Part shown: one piece after another, positions 16,005-24,700 of the stretch | Layout of the letters: every line of letters starts with the position of its first letter | Position numbering within the stretch: position 1 is the first letter of the stretch | NCBI GenBank assembly: GCA_003248655.1 | Contig: QFPM01000005.1 | Coordinates: 62,001 to 126,000 of the forward strand | Reading direction: 5' to 3' | DNA length: 64,000 nucleotides | Source of the DNA: Microbacterium sp. | Lineage (GTDB): Bacteria; Actinomycetota; Actinomycetes; Actinomycetales; Microbacteriaceae | Translations under genes and position numbers: made by a program | Notes under the pieces: model-generated | Told to the model about the DNA's origin: nothing | Seen by the model: the letters and a program-made list of their open reading frames with translations, nothing else | Databases searched by the model: none

Positions 16005-17197
16005 GGTTTTACGTCCTCACCGTCGTCGTCACCGCCGTCGCGACGCTCGGCTTCACGTGGATCGTGTGGCGCGTCGGCATGCGCTACCGGCTGTATCCCG
16101 CGATCCGCGAGCGCGATGTGCACACGACGCCCAAGCCCCGCGTCGGCGGAATCGCCATGTACCTCGGTGTCGTGCTGGCGTTCTTGCTCTCCTCGCAGGT
16201 GCCGTACTTCGATATCTTCTGGGCAGATCCCGCCGTCATCTGGTCGCTCCTCGGAGCGTCCACCCTCATCGTCATCGTCGGGGTCGTCGATGACCTCTGG
16301 GACCTCGACTGGATGATCAAGCTCGGCGCGCAGTTCCTCGCCGCCGGCATCGTGGTCGGCTTCGGCGGCATCCAGATCTTCTATCTCCCCTTCGGCACGC
16401 AGGTCGTCGTGTCGAGTTGGGTGAGCTTCGCGATCTCAGTGGTCGCGATCGTCGTCGTCATGAACGCCGTCAACTTCATCGACGGGCTCGACGGGCTCGT
16501 CGCGGGGGTCGCCCTCATCGCGAACTCCGTCTTCTTCGTCTACTCCTACCTCGTCGCTCGCGACACCGGCGCGTCGAGCTACTCGAGTCTCGCCTCGTTC
16601 ATCGCCGTCGTGCTCATCGGGGTGTGCATCGGCTTCCTGCCGTTGAACTGGAACCCGTCGAAGCTGTTCATGGGCGACTCGGGTGCGCTGCTGCTGGGCC
16701 TGCTGATGGCATCCTCCGCGATCGTCTTCACCGCGAACCTCCCGTCCGGCCTCGTCGGCGACAACGACGTCTTCGGCCGGTCGCAGCTGCTCGGTGCGTT
16801 CATCCCGATCGTCCTGCCGGTCGTCGTCGTGCTGCTGCCACTACTCGATTTCGGTATGGCGATCATCCGCCGGATGAGTCAGGGGCTCTCGCCCTTCTCG
16901 CCCGACCGCAAGCACCTGCACCACCGCATGCTCGACATGGGCCACACCGACCGCGACGCCGTGCTCGTCTTCTACGCCTGGACGGCGGTCTTCTCCGTCG
17001 GCGTCCTGCTGATGTACATCGGCACTGCGCGCGCGTGGCCGGGCGACTACTGGCTCGGCGCCGCGTTCATCATCGTCGGCGTCGCCGCGTGCCTCATCGT
17101 GACGCTGCTGCCGTCCGCGCCGCGGTCCGGGCAGGATGCCGTGCCAGCAGAGCCCACAGACCCCGTCGACCCTCCGATCGAACCGAGGACCGTATGA
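16001..17197 (+). CDS. Undecaprenyl-phosphate GlcNAc/sugar-1-phosphate transferase (WecA/TagO family)
   Basis: A 398-residue polytopic membrane enzyme of the MraY/WecA superfamily that loads a sugar-phosphate onto undecaprenyl phosphate at the cytoplasmic face. Visible family motifs are KPRVGGIAMYLG, VVDDLWDLD, the catalytic Asp block NAVNFIDGLDGLVAG and the histidine loop DRKHLHHRMLDMGH. About 10-11 membrane helices. GTG 16001 overlaps the tsaC stop. This position before the atp operon is conserved in actinobacteria. It probably starts a teichoic or cell-wall glycopolymer linkage unit; the exact sugar is not shown. Confidence 0.9.
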   Translation: MRFYVLTVVVTAVATLGFTWIVWRVGMRYRLYPAIRERDVHTTPKPRVGGIAMYLGVVLAFLLSSQVPYFDIFWADPAVIWSLLGASTLIVIVGVVDDLWDLDWMIKLGAQFLAAGIVVGFGGIQIFYLPFGTQVVVSSWVSFAISVVAIVVVMNAVNFIDGLDGLVAGVALIANSVFFVYSYLVARDTGASSYSSLASFIAVVLIGVCIGFLPLNWNPSKLFMGDSGALLLGLLMASSAIVFTANLPSGLVGDNDVFGRSQLLGAFIPIVLPVVVVLLPLLDFGMAIIRRMSQGLSPFSPDRKHLHHRMLDMGHTDRDAVLVFYAWTAVFSVGVLLMYIGTARAWPGDYWLGAAFIIVGVAACLIVTLLPSAPRSGQDAVPAEPTDPVDPPIEPRTV

Positions 17198-17691
17198 CTC
17201 CCGAACCCCAGCCCGCGCGCCGCGAGGTCTCGAGCAACCCGCTCTTGCGCACGACGCTCCTCTGGTCGGCGGCCGCGACCGCCGCGCTCGCTGTCATCGG
17301 CGGCATCGTCGGGTTCGCCGTCGCGGGCACGTCGGGACTGTGGAGCGCGCTCATCGCGATCCTCCTCGCCGCCGTCTTCCTGGGGCTTACGGCCGGAACG
17401 ATCCTCATCGCGAACCGCTGGTACGGAGACCCCCTCTACGTCCCGATCTTCTTCGGCGCCGTCATGGGCGGCTGGGTCGTGAAGTTCGCCCTCTTCATCG
17501 TCGTGCTGCTGGTCCTCCGGGGCGCGGAGTGGCTCAACGGCACGGTGTTCTTCGTCGCGCTCGTCGTGAGCGTCCTGGCATCCCTCGTCATCGACGTCGT
17601 CGTCATGCTGAAGATGCGCGTGCCCCACGTCGGAGATGTCAGCCTGCCGACCCTCGCCGACGTCGAGGACGGAGAGGGCCCGCGAGACTGA
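17194..17691 (+). CDS. AtpI-like membrane protein
   Basis: A 165-residue protein with four predicted membrane helices (starting at about residues 22, 49, 88 and 115) and an acidic soluble tail. Position immediately before atpB, and the start overlapping the upstream stop (ATGA at 17194-17197), identify it as the actinobacterial equivalent of the atp operon's first gene. AtpI proteins assist c-ring assembly; sequence identity is low in this group, so the assignment rests on context. Confidence 0.75.
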   Translation: MTPEPQPARREVSSNPLLRTTLLWSAAATAALAVIGGIVGFAVAGTSGLWSALIAILLAAVFLGLTAGTILIANRWYGDPLYVPIFFGAVMGGWVVKFALFIVVLLVLRGAEWLNGTVFFVALVVSVLASLVIDVVVMLKMRVPHVGDVSLPTLADVEDGEGPRD

Positions 17692-17697
17692 TAGGCT
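17692..17697 (+). promoter_or_regulatory. Putative -10 (TAGGCT) upstream of atpB
   Basis: TAGGCT immediately follows the stop of the AtpI-like gene, about 104 nt before the proposed atpB start. It may provide an internal promoter for the ATP synthase genes, with a leader of roughly 97 nt. Confidence 0.35.
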
Positions 17698-17800
17698 GTC
17701 TCTGCGCCCGTTCGCGCCCCGCGAATCGCGTGCGCAGTGACGCTCACTACCGACCATCGTCGCACCGGTTTCGATCGGTGCCCCGAAGCTGGAGCCAGCG

Positions 17801-18625
17801 CTGTTTACCCAAGCTGCGACCCTGATCGCCCACTCTTCGATCCTGAAGACCGCCGAAGACGGCGGTGAATTTCACGGTCCGTCGATCGATGAGTTCTTCC
17901 CGGATGCCGTGTTCCAGATCGGCGACCTGGTCATCAACCGGATCCACCTGATCCAGTTCCTCGCCACGGCCGCGATCGTCCTCATCTTCTGGCTCGGCAC
18001 GCGTCGAATGACGATCGTTCCCGGGCGCTTTCAGTCGGTCGTCGAGATGGGCCTCGACTTCGTCCGCGTCAACATCGCGGAAGACCTGCTCGGCAAGAAG
18101 GACGGGCAGCGCTTCCTCCCGATCCTCACGACGATCTTCTTCATGGTGCTGTTCTTCAACATCACCGGCATCATCCCGTTCCTGAACATCGCCGGCAGTG
18201 CGATCGTCGCCGTGCCGCTTCTGCTCGCGGTCGTCAGCTACATCACGTTCATCTACGCCGGCATCCGCAAGAGCCCGAAGAACTTCTTCAAGAACGCGCT
18301 GTTTCCCTCGGGCGTCCCGTGGCCGATCTACTTCATCGTCACGCCGATCGAGCTCATCTCGACCTTCGTCATCCGTCCCGTGACGCTGACGCTCCGACTC
18401 CTCATGAACATGATGGTCGGCCACCTCCTGCTCGTCCTGTTCTTCTCGGCGACGCAGTTCTTCCTCATCACACTCGGCGGCTGGTGGTCTGCGCTCGCGG
18501 CAGGCTCGCTCGCCTTCGGCTTCGTCTTCACCCTGTTCGAAATCCTGGTGGCCGTCCTCCAGGCCTATGTCTTCGCCCTCCTCACCGCGGTCTACATCCA
18601 GCTCGCGGTCGCTGAAGAGCACTAA
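17801..18625 (+). CDS. atpB: ATP synthase subunit a
   Basis: The proton-channel subunit of Fo. Membrane helices and the essential-arginine helix region (VTLTLRLLMNMMVGHLLL) are present. The conserved N-terminal EFHGPSIDEFFP lies before the first ATG-like start (GTG 17909), so translation must begin upstream. The in-frame stretch back to the stop at 17738 has no ATG, GTG or TTG. CTG 17801, six bases after GGAG (17791-17794), is the best candidate and gives 274 residues, a normal AtpB length. Confidence 0.9.
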   Translation: MFTQAATLIAHSSILKTAEDGGEFHGPSIDEFFPDAVFQIGDLVINRIHLIQFLATAAIVLIFWLGTRRMTIVPGRFQSVVEMGLDFVRVNIAEDLLGKKDGQRFLPILTTIFFMVLFFNITGIIPFLNIAGSAIVAVPLLLAVVSYITFIYAGIRKSPKNFFKNALFPSGVPWPIYFIVTPIELISTFVIRPVTLTLRLLMNMMVGHLLLVLFFSATQFFLITLGGWWSALAAGSLAFGFVFTLFEILVAVLQAYVFALLTAVYIQLAVAEEH

Positions 18626-18682
18626 AGCGGTCGGCCCGACCCTGACCATCAGGGCCGCCCACAACCCCGAAAGGAAAACCCC

Positions 18683-18916
18683 GTGGACGCAACTACGGTT
18701 CTCGCCGAGCTTTCCGGCAACGTCGCGACGATGGGCTACGGCCTCGCGGCCATCGGCCCCGCCATCGGCGTCGGCATCGTCGTCGGAAAGACGATCGAGG
18801 GTGTGGCCCGTCAGCCCGAGCTGGCCGGCCGCCTGCAGGTGCTGATGTGGATCGGTATCGCCTTCACCGAGGCGCTCGCCTTCATCGGTATCGCGACCTA
18901 CTTCATCTTCCAGTAA
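18683..18916 (+). CDS. atpE: ATP synthase subunit c
   Basis: A 77-residue two-helix protein of the membrane rotor ring. The first helix is glycine-rich (AAIGPAIGVGIVVG), the polar loop is ARQPEL, and the second helix carries the proton-binding glutamate in IAFTEALAF. GTG start with a GAAAGGAAA site upstream. Glutamate at the proton site and a local GPAIGVG are typical of actinobacteria. Confidence 0.97.
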   Translation: MDATTVLAELSGNVATMGYGLAAIGPAIGVGIVVGKTIEGVARQPELAGRLQVLMWIGIAFTEALAFIGIATYFIFQ

Positions 18917-18944
18917 TCGCCGACACCAGAATTAAGGAGACAGG

Positions 18945-19487
18945 ATGCTGAACGCTCTTGTCGCGTATGCCGCGGAAGAGGGCGGGGCACACAACCCCCT
19001 CATCCCCGCGTGGTACGACATCATCTGGTCGACGGTGTGCTTCGTCATCATCCTCTTCGTGTTCTGGAAGGTCGCCCTTCCGAAGATGAAGAACCTGCTC
19101 GACCAGCGCGCTGCGGCCATCGAGGGCAACATCGCGAAGGCCGACGAGGCGCAGCGCAAGGCTGAGGCCGCGCTCGAGGAGTACACGGCGCAGCTCGCCG
19201 AGGCTCGCAAGGAAGCCGGTGAGATCCGCGATGCCGCCCGTGAGGACGGCAAGAAGATCGTCGCCGAGGCGCGCGACACGGCATCCGTCGAGGCATCGCG
19301 TCTGACGGCCGCCGCGCACACGCAGATCGAGGCGGAGCGCCAGTCGGCGCTCGTGTCGCTGCGCAGCGAAGTCGGCACGCTCGCGCTCGACCTCGCCGGC
19401 GGGGTCATCGGCGAGACGCTCGCCGACGACGCCAAGGCCAAGGGCGTGGTCGACCGCTTCCTCGCAGACCTCGAGAAGGCGAAGTAA
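18945..19487 (+). CDS. atpF: ATP synthase subunit b
   Basis: A 180-residue stator subunit. One N-terminal membrane helix (VCFVIILFVFW) is followed by a long charged coiled coil. It ends in TAA overlapping the next ATG by one base (TAATG). Confidence 0.96.
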   Translation: MLNALVAYAAEEGGAHNPLIPAWYDIIWSTVCFVIILFVFWKVALPKMKNLLDQRAAAIEGNIAKADEAQRKAEAALEEYTAQLAEARKEAGEIRDAAREDGKKIVAEARDTASVEASRLTAAAHTQIEAERQSALVSLRSEVGTLALDLAGGVIGETLADDAKAKGVVDRFLADLEKAK

Positions 19488-20275
19488 TGGGAAGCGCGAC
19501 CACTCAGGCCCTCGCGACGGTCACGGCGGAGCTCACCGCCGCGAAGGTCGGCGACCTCTCCGTATCTCGCGAGCTGTTCGCGGCGGCACGCGAGATCGCC
19601 GAGTCGTCGCAGCTGAGCGGTGCGCTCTCGTCGTGGGGGGCTCCGGCCGAGGCCCGCGCGCAGGTCGCCGCGTCGGTGTTCGCCGGCTACGGCTCCGTGA
19701 CGGTCGCGCTGCTTCGCTCCGCGGTCTCGCAGCGCTGGTCGTCGACAGAAGACCTCATCTCCGGCATCGAAGAGCTCGCCATCCGCGCCGCGGCGCTCGG
19801 CGCGCCGACGTCGGATGTCGAGTCCGAGCTCTTCCAGGTCGTCCAGACGGTCGCGTCGAACCCCGAGCTCGAGCTCGCGCTCGGCAGCCGTCTCGGCGAC
19901 GCATCGGCCAAGGGCGCCCTCGTCGAGAAGCTCTTCGGCGGGCGGGCGAGCGAGGCGGCGGTCCTCATCGCCGCACAGCTCGTGCAGCAGCCCCGTGAGC
20001 GCCGCGTGCGGTTCCTGCTTAACCGCGCCCTGACCCTCGTGGCCGACCAGCGCGGGAAGGCCGTCGCGACCGTACGGGTGGCGACCGCGCTGGATGCCGC
20101 GGAGCAGGATCGCCTCGCTGCCGCGCTCAGCGCTCGCTACGACAGCGCCGTCACCGTGAACGTCGTCGTCGACCCCACGGTCCTCGGCGGCATGCGGGTG
20201 GAGATCGGCGACGACGTCATCGACGGCACCGTCTCCTCCCGAATCAACGACTTGCGCCAGCGCCTCGCTGGCTAG
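19487..20275 (+). CDS. atpH: ATP synthase subunit delta
   Basis: A 262-residue delta subunit linking the stator to F1. The family signature near the C-terminus, VDPTVLGGMRVEIGD, is intact. It is somewhat longer than the E. coli protein (177) at its N-terminus, as usual in actinobacteria. It starts in the last base of the atpF stop. Confidence 0.95.
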   Translation: MGSATTQALATVTAELTAAKVGDLSVSRELFAAAREIAESSQLSGALSSWGAPAEARAQVAASVFAGYGSVTVALLRSAVSQRWSSTEDLISGIEELAIRAAALGAPTSDVESELFQVVQTVASNPELELALGSRLGDASAKGALVEKLFGGRASEAAVLIAAQLVQQPRERRVRFLLNRALTLVADQRGKAVATVRVATALDAAEQDRLAAALSARYDSAVTVNVVVDPTVLGGMRVEIGDDVIDGTVSSRINDLRQRLAG

Positions 20276-20290
20276 AACAGGAAGAACACC

Positions 20291-21931
20291 ATGGCAGATC
20301 TCACCATCAGCCCCGACGTCATCCGTGACGCGCTGAAAGACTTCGTCGCCGCCTACGAGCCGGCCGGCGCCGCCGCCACCGAGGTGGGCACGGTCGTCGA
20401 CGCCGCCGACGGCATCGCCCACGTCGAGGGTCTTCCCGGCGTCATGGCGAACGAGCTCGTCCGCTTCGAGAACGGCGTCGAGGGCCTCGCGCAGAACCTC
20501 GACGAGAACGAGATCGGCGTCGTCGTGCTCGGCGAGTTCTCGGGCATCGAGGCCGGCCAGAAGGTCACCCGCACGGGCGAGGTCCTCTCGGTCCCCGTCG
20601 GCGATGGCTACCTCGGCCGCGTCGTCGACCCGCTCGGCAACCCGATCGACGGTCTCGGCGAGATCGCGACCGAGGGCGTGCGCGCCCTCGAGCTGCAGGC
20701 GCCCGGCGTCATGAGCCGCAAGAGCGTGCACGAGCCGATGCAGACCGGCATCAAGGCGATCGACGCGATGATCCCCGTCGGCCGCGGCCAGCGTCAGCTC
20801 ATCATCGGCGACCGCCAGACCGGCAAGACGGCCATCGCGATCGACACGATCATCAACCAGCGCGCCAACTGGGAATCCGGCGATGTGAACAAGCAGGTCC
20901 GCTGCATCTACGTCGCCATCGGTCAGAAGGGCTCCACGATCGCCTCCGTCAAGGGCGCGCTCGAAGACGCCGGCGCGATGGAGTACACGACGATCGTCGC
21001 GGCCCCGGCATCCGATCCGGCCGGCTTCAAGTACCTCGCGCCCTACACGGGCTCGGCCATCGGCCAGCACTGGATGTACGGCGGCAAGCACGTCCTGATC
21101 ATCTTCGACGACCTGTCGAAGCAGGCCGAGGCCTACCGCGCCGTATCGCTGCTCCTGCGCCGCCCGCCGGGCCGCGAGGCTTACCCCGGCGACGTCTTCT
21201 ACCTGCACTCGCGTCTGCTGGAGCGCTGCGCGAAGCTCTCCGACGAGCTCGGTGCGGGGTCGATGACGGGTCTTCCGATCATCGAGACCAAGGCCAACGA
21301 CGTCTCCGCCTACATCCCGACGAACGTGATCTCGATCACCGACGGGCAGATCTTCCTGCAGTCCGACCTGTTCAACGCCAACCAGCGTCCCGCGGTCGAC
21401 GTCGGCATCTCGGTGTCGCGCGTCGGCGGCGACGCTCAGGTCAAGTCGATCAAGAAGGTCTCCGGCACGCTCAAGCTCGAGCTCGCCCAGTACCGCTCGC
21501 TCGAGGCGTTCGCGATGTTCGCCTCCGACCTGGACGCGGCGTCCCGGCGACAGCTCGAGCGCGGTGCGCGTCTGACGGAGCTGCTCAAGCAGCCCCAGTA
21601 CAGCCCGTACCCCGTGGAGGAGCAGGTCGTCTCGATCTGGGCCGGCACCAACGGCAAGCTCGACGCCATCGAGGTGGAGGATGTGCTGCGGTTCGAGCGG
21701 GATCTGCTCGACTACCTCAAGCGCAACACGACGATCCTCGATCGGCTGCGCGACACCAACGTGCTGGACGATGACACGGTCGCCGAGCTGGAGAAGGTCA
21801 CCGACGCGTTCATCCTCGAGTTCCAGGGCGGCAAGGGGCAGGCCATCGACAACCCCGGCCACGAGGAGTACGCCGCCGCCAACGCGGAGGACGTGAGCCA
21901 GGAGAAGATCGTCAAGGGCCGCCGCGGCTGA
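20291..21931 (+). CDS. atpA: ATP synthase subunit alpha
   Basis: A 546-residue non-catalytic nucleotide-binding F1 subunit. The P-loop GDRQTGKT is near residue 173, and the signature PAVDVGISVSRVGGDAQ is present. The C-terminus extends past the usual end with a Glu/Ala-rich tail. A GAACAGGAAG site precedes the ATG. Confidence 0.97.
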   Translation: MADLTISPDVIRDALKDFVAAYEPAGAAATEVGTVVDAADGIAHVEGLPGVMANELVRFENGVEGLAQNLDENEIGVVVLGEFSGIEAGQKVTRTGEVLSVPVGDGYLGRVVDPLGNPIDGLGEIATEGVRALELQAPGVMSRKSVHEPMQTGIKAIDAMIPVGRGQRQLIIGDRQTGKTAIAIDTIINQRANWESGDVNKQVRCIYVAIGQKGSTIASVKGALEDAGAMEYTTIVAAPASDPAGFKYLAPYTGSAIGQHWMYGGKHVLIIFDDLSKQAEAYRAVSLLLRRPPGREAYPGDVFYLHSRLLERCAKLSDELGAGSMTGLPIIETKANDVSAYIPTNVISITDGQIFLQSDLFNANQRPAVDVGISVSRVGGDAQVKSIKKVSGTLKLELAQYRSLEAFAMFASDLDAASRRQLERGARLTELLKQPQYSPYPVEEQVVSIWAGTNGKLDAIEVEDVLRFERDLLDYLKRNTTILDRLRDTNVLDDDTVAELEKVTDAFILEFQGGKGQAIDNPGHEEYAAANAEDVSQEKIVKGRRG

Positions 21932-21952
21932 CGCGGGGGACGACACACACTC

Positions 21953-22855
21953 ATGGGCGCACAACTCCGGGTCTACAAGCAGAAGATCTCTTCTGCTCAG
22001 ACGACCAAGAAGATCACGAAGGCGATGGAGCTCATCGCGGCTTCGCGCATTCAGAAGGCGATGGCGCGCGTGCGCGCGTCGGCTCCCTTCGCGCGCGCCG
22101 TCACCCGAGCCGTCTCCGCTGTCGCGACGCACTCGAACGTCCAGCATCCGCTCACGACCGAACGAGAGACCATCCGCCGCTCGGCGGTCGTCATCTTCGC
22201 GTCGGACCGCGGCCTCGCGGGCGCGTTCAACTCGCAGATCCTCCGCGAGGGCCTGCAGCTGGCTGAGCTGCTGCGCTCGCAGGGCAAAGAGGTCGAGTAC
22301 TTCCTCGTCGGCCGCAAGGCCGTCGGCTACTTCCAGTTCCGTCGCATGGCGGCGGCAGGGGAGTGGACGGGCGACACCGACACCCCGCACTTCAACACCG
22401 CCGAGCAGATCGCGGGTGCCCTGCTGGATGCCTACGACCGCGGCGACGAAGAGGGCGGCGTCGACGAGATCCACCTCGTGTACAACCGCTTCGTCAGCAT
22501 GATGACGCAGCAGCCCGAGACGGTGCGCCTGCTGCCGCTCGAGGTTGTCGAGGCCGACGAGTCCGAGACGGCGTCGACGCAGGTCTACCCGCTCTACGAG
22601 TTCGAGCCGAGCCCCGAGGTCGTGCTCGACGCGCTGCTGCCGGTCTACGTGCAGAGCCGCGTGTTCAACGCGCTCCTGCAGTCGTCGGCCGCGAAGCACG
22701 CGGCGACCCAGAAGGCCATGAAGAGCGCGTCGGATAACGCCGACAAGCTCATCACCGACTACACCCGCCTGCGCAACAACGCGCGCCAGGCCGAGATCAC
22801 TCAGCAGATCGCCGAGATCGTCGGCGGCGCCGACGCCCTGGCATCCGGCAAGTAA
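21953..22855 (+). CDS. atpG: ATP synthase subunit gamma
   Basis: A 300-residue central rotor stalk. The N-terminal helix contains TTKKITKAMELIAASRIQKA and the C-terminal helix contains the matching signature region ending ITQQIAEIVGGADAL. An insertion between residues about 195 and 215 (VVEADESETASTQ) is typical of high-GC Gram-positives. Confidence 0.96.
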   Translation: MGAQLRVYKQKISSAQTTKKITKAMELIAASRIQKAMARVRASAPFARAVTRAVSAVATHSNVQHPLTTERETIRRSAVVIFASDRGLAGAFNSQILREGLQLAELLRSQGKEVEYFLVGRKAVGYFQFRRMAAAGEWTGDTDTPHFNTAEQIAGALLDAYDRGDEEGGVDEIHLVYNRFVSMMTQQPETVRLLPLEVVEADESETASTQVYPLYEFEPSPEVVLDALLPVYVQSRVFNALLQSSAAKHAATQKAMKSASDNADKLITDYTRLRNNARQAEITQQIAEIVGGADALASGK

Positions 22856-22879
22856 CGACCACACCGAAAGAGACAGACA

Positions 22880-24334
22880 ATGACTGCCACCGCCACCGCC
22901 GAAAAGGCCGAGACGACGGTCGTCGGGCGCGTCGCACGCGTCACCGGCCCGGTCGTCGACATCGAGTTCCCGCACGATGCGATCCCCGACATCTACAACG
23001 CGCTGAAGACGACGATCACGATCGGCGAGGACTCCACCGAGATCACGCTCGAGGTCGCGCAGCACCTCGGCGACGACCTCGTGCGCGCTATCTCGCTGAA
23101 GCCCACCGACGGCATGGTCCGCGGCCAGGAGGTGCGCGACACCGGCGGCCCCATCACGGTGCCCGTCGGCGACGTCACCAAGGGTAAGGTCTTCAACGTC
23201 ACCGGTGACGTGCTCAACGCCGCGCCCGGCGAGACGATCGAGGTCACGGAGCGCTGGGGCATCCACCGCCAGGCGCCGAACTTCGACCAGCTCGAGTCGA
23301 AGACCGAGATGTTCGAGACCGGCATCAAGTCGATCGACCTGCTCACCCCGTACGTGCAGGGCGGCAAGATCGGCCTGTTCGGCGGCGCCGGCGTCGGCAA
23401 GACGGTCCTCATCCAGGAGATGATCCAGCGCGTCGCGCAGGACCACGGTGGCGTCTCGGTGTTCGCCGGTGTCGGCGAGCGCACCCGTGAGGGCAACGAC
23501 CTCATCGGCGAGATGGAGGAGGCGGGCGTCTTCGACAAGACCGCCCTCGTCTTCGGTCAGATGGACGAGCCGCCGGGAACGCGTCTGCGCGTCGCCCTCT
23601 CGGCCCTCACGATGGCGGAGTACTTCCGCGACGTGCAGAAGCAGGACGTGCTGCTGTTCATCGACAACATCTTCCGCTTCACGCAGGCCGGTTCCGAGGT
23701 CTCGACCCTCCTCGGTCGCATGCCCTCCGCCGTGGGTTACCAGCCGAACCTCGCCGACGAGATGGGTGTGCTCCAGGAGCGCATCACCTCGACGCGCGGT
23801 CACTCGATCACCTCGCTCCAGGCGATCTACGTGCCCGCCGACGACTACACCGACCCGGCCCCGGCGACGACCTTCGCGCACCTGGATGCCACGACCGAGC
23901 TCTCGCGCGAGATCGCGTCGAAGGGTCTGTACCCTGCCATCGACCCGCTGACCTCGACGAGCCGCATCCTCGACCCGCGCTACATCGGTGAGGACCACTA
24001 CCGTGTGGCCACCGCCGTGAAGCAGATCCTGCAGAAGAACAAGGAGCTGCAGGAGATCATCGCGATCCTCGGTGTCGACGAGCTCTCCGAAGAGGACAAG
24101 ATCGTCGTGTCGCGCGCGCGCCGCATCCAGCAGTTCCTCTCGCAGAACACCTACATGGCGAAGAAGTTCACCGGCGTCGAGGGCTCCACGGTCCCGATCA
24201 AGGAGACCATCGAGTCGTTCGACGCGATCGTCAAGGGTGACTTCGACCACGTCGCCGAGCAGGCGTTCTTCAACGTCGGAGGCATCTCCGACGTCGAGGA
24301 GAAGTGGGCGAAGATCCAGCAGGAGAACAGCTGA
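22880..24334 (+). CDS. atpD: ATP synthase subunit beta
   Basis: A 484-residue catalytic F1 subunit. Walker A GGAGVGKT is residues 168-175. The catalytic glutamate loop GVGERTREGNDL and Walker B VLLFIDNIFRF follow. All motifs are intact. Confidence 0.98.
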   Translation: MTATATAEKAETTVVGRVARVTGPVVDIEFPHDAIPDIYNALKTTITIGEDSTEITLEVAQHLGDDLVRAISLKPTDGMVRGQEVRDTGGPITVPVGDVTKGKVFNVTGDVLNAAPGETIEVTERWGIHRQAPNFDQLESKTEMFETGIKSIDLLTPYVQGGKIGLFGGAGVGKTVLIQEMIQRVAQDHGGVSVFAGVGERTREGNDLIGEMEEAGVFDKTALVFGQMDEPPGTRLRVALSALTMAEYFRDVQKQDVLLFIDNIFRFTQAGSEVSTLLGRMPSAVGYQPNLADEMGVLQERITSTRGHSITSLQAIYVPADDYTDPAPATTFAHLDATTELSREIASKGLYPAIDPLTSTSRILDPRYIGEDHYRVATAVKQILQKNKELQEIIAILGVDELSEEDKIVVSRARRIQQFLSQNTYMAKKFTGVEGSTVPIKETIESFDAIVKGDFDHVAEQAFFNVGGISDVEEKWAKIQQENS

Positions 24335-24335
24335 C

Positions 24336-24593
24336 ATGCCTCTTGCTGTGACGCTCGTCTCCGCCGAGGAGGAGGTCTGGAGCGGCGAGGCATCCCTCGT
24401 CGTCGCCAAGACCGTCGAGGGCGAGATCGGCTTCATGACCGGTCACGAGCCCGTGCTCGCGATCCTCGCCGAGGGCCAGGTGCGCATCACCCAGCTCGAC
24501 GGCACGAAGGTCGTCGCGAACGCGCGCGACGGCTTCGTGTCGATGGCCTCCGACGAGCTCACGATCGTCGCGGGCCACGCCGCGCTGGCGTAG
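24336..24593 (+). CDS. atpC: ATP synthase subunit epsilon, short form
   Basis: An 85-residue epsilon subunit that consists of the N-terminal beta-sandwich alone (VTLVSAEEEVWSGEAS, GEIGFMTGHEPVLA) and ends before the usual C-terminal helical hairpin. That hairpin inhibits ATPase activity in other bacteria, so this enzyme probably lacks that form of epsilon inhibition. ATG 24336 follows the atpD stop by 1 nt. Short epsilon subunits are normal in Microbacteriaceae. Confidence 0.9.
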   Translation: MPLAVTLVSAEEEVWSGEASLVVAKTVEGEIGFMTGHEPVLAILAEGQVRITQLDGTKVVANARDGFVSMASDELTIVAGHAALA

Positions 24594-24639
24594 CCCGCGC
24601 CGCGCGCCCTGCCCGGCATCCGTCGTCGCCCCTCCCGTC

Positions 24640-24700
24640 CGCGAAACCGCGCTTGTGTACGGTTCTGGGGCTGAAAAGCGTGCACAAGTGAGGTTTCGCG
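24640..24700. repeat. Intergenic hairpin element, family 2, copy 1
   Basis: The left arm (24640-24660, beginning CGCGAAACCGC) and right arm (24680-24700, ending GGTTTCGCG) match at 18 of 21 positions. It shares its arm sequence with the element at 36264-36324. The right arm ends on the base before the yaaA ATG and would bury its initiation region. It may also terminate atp transcription. Confidence 0.75.

Noticed and set aside
18932..24436. Very long minus-strand open frame opposite the atp genes (1,834 codons)
   Set aside because: It mirrors the strong codon pattern of atpF to atpC on the plus strand; the protein is Arg/Asp/Leu/Val-rich with no domain.
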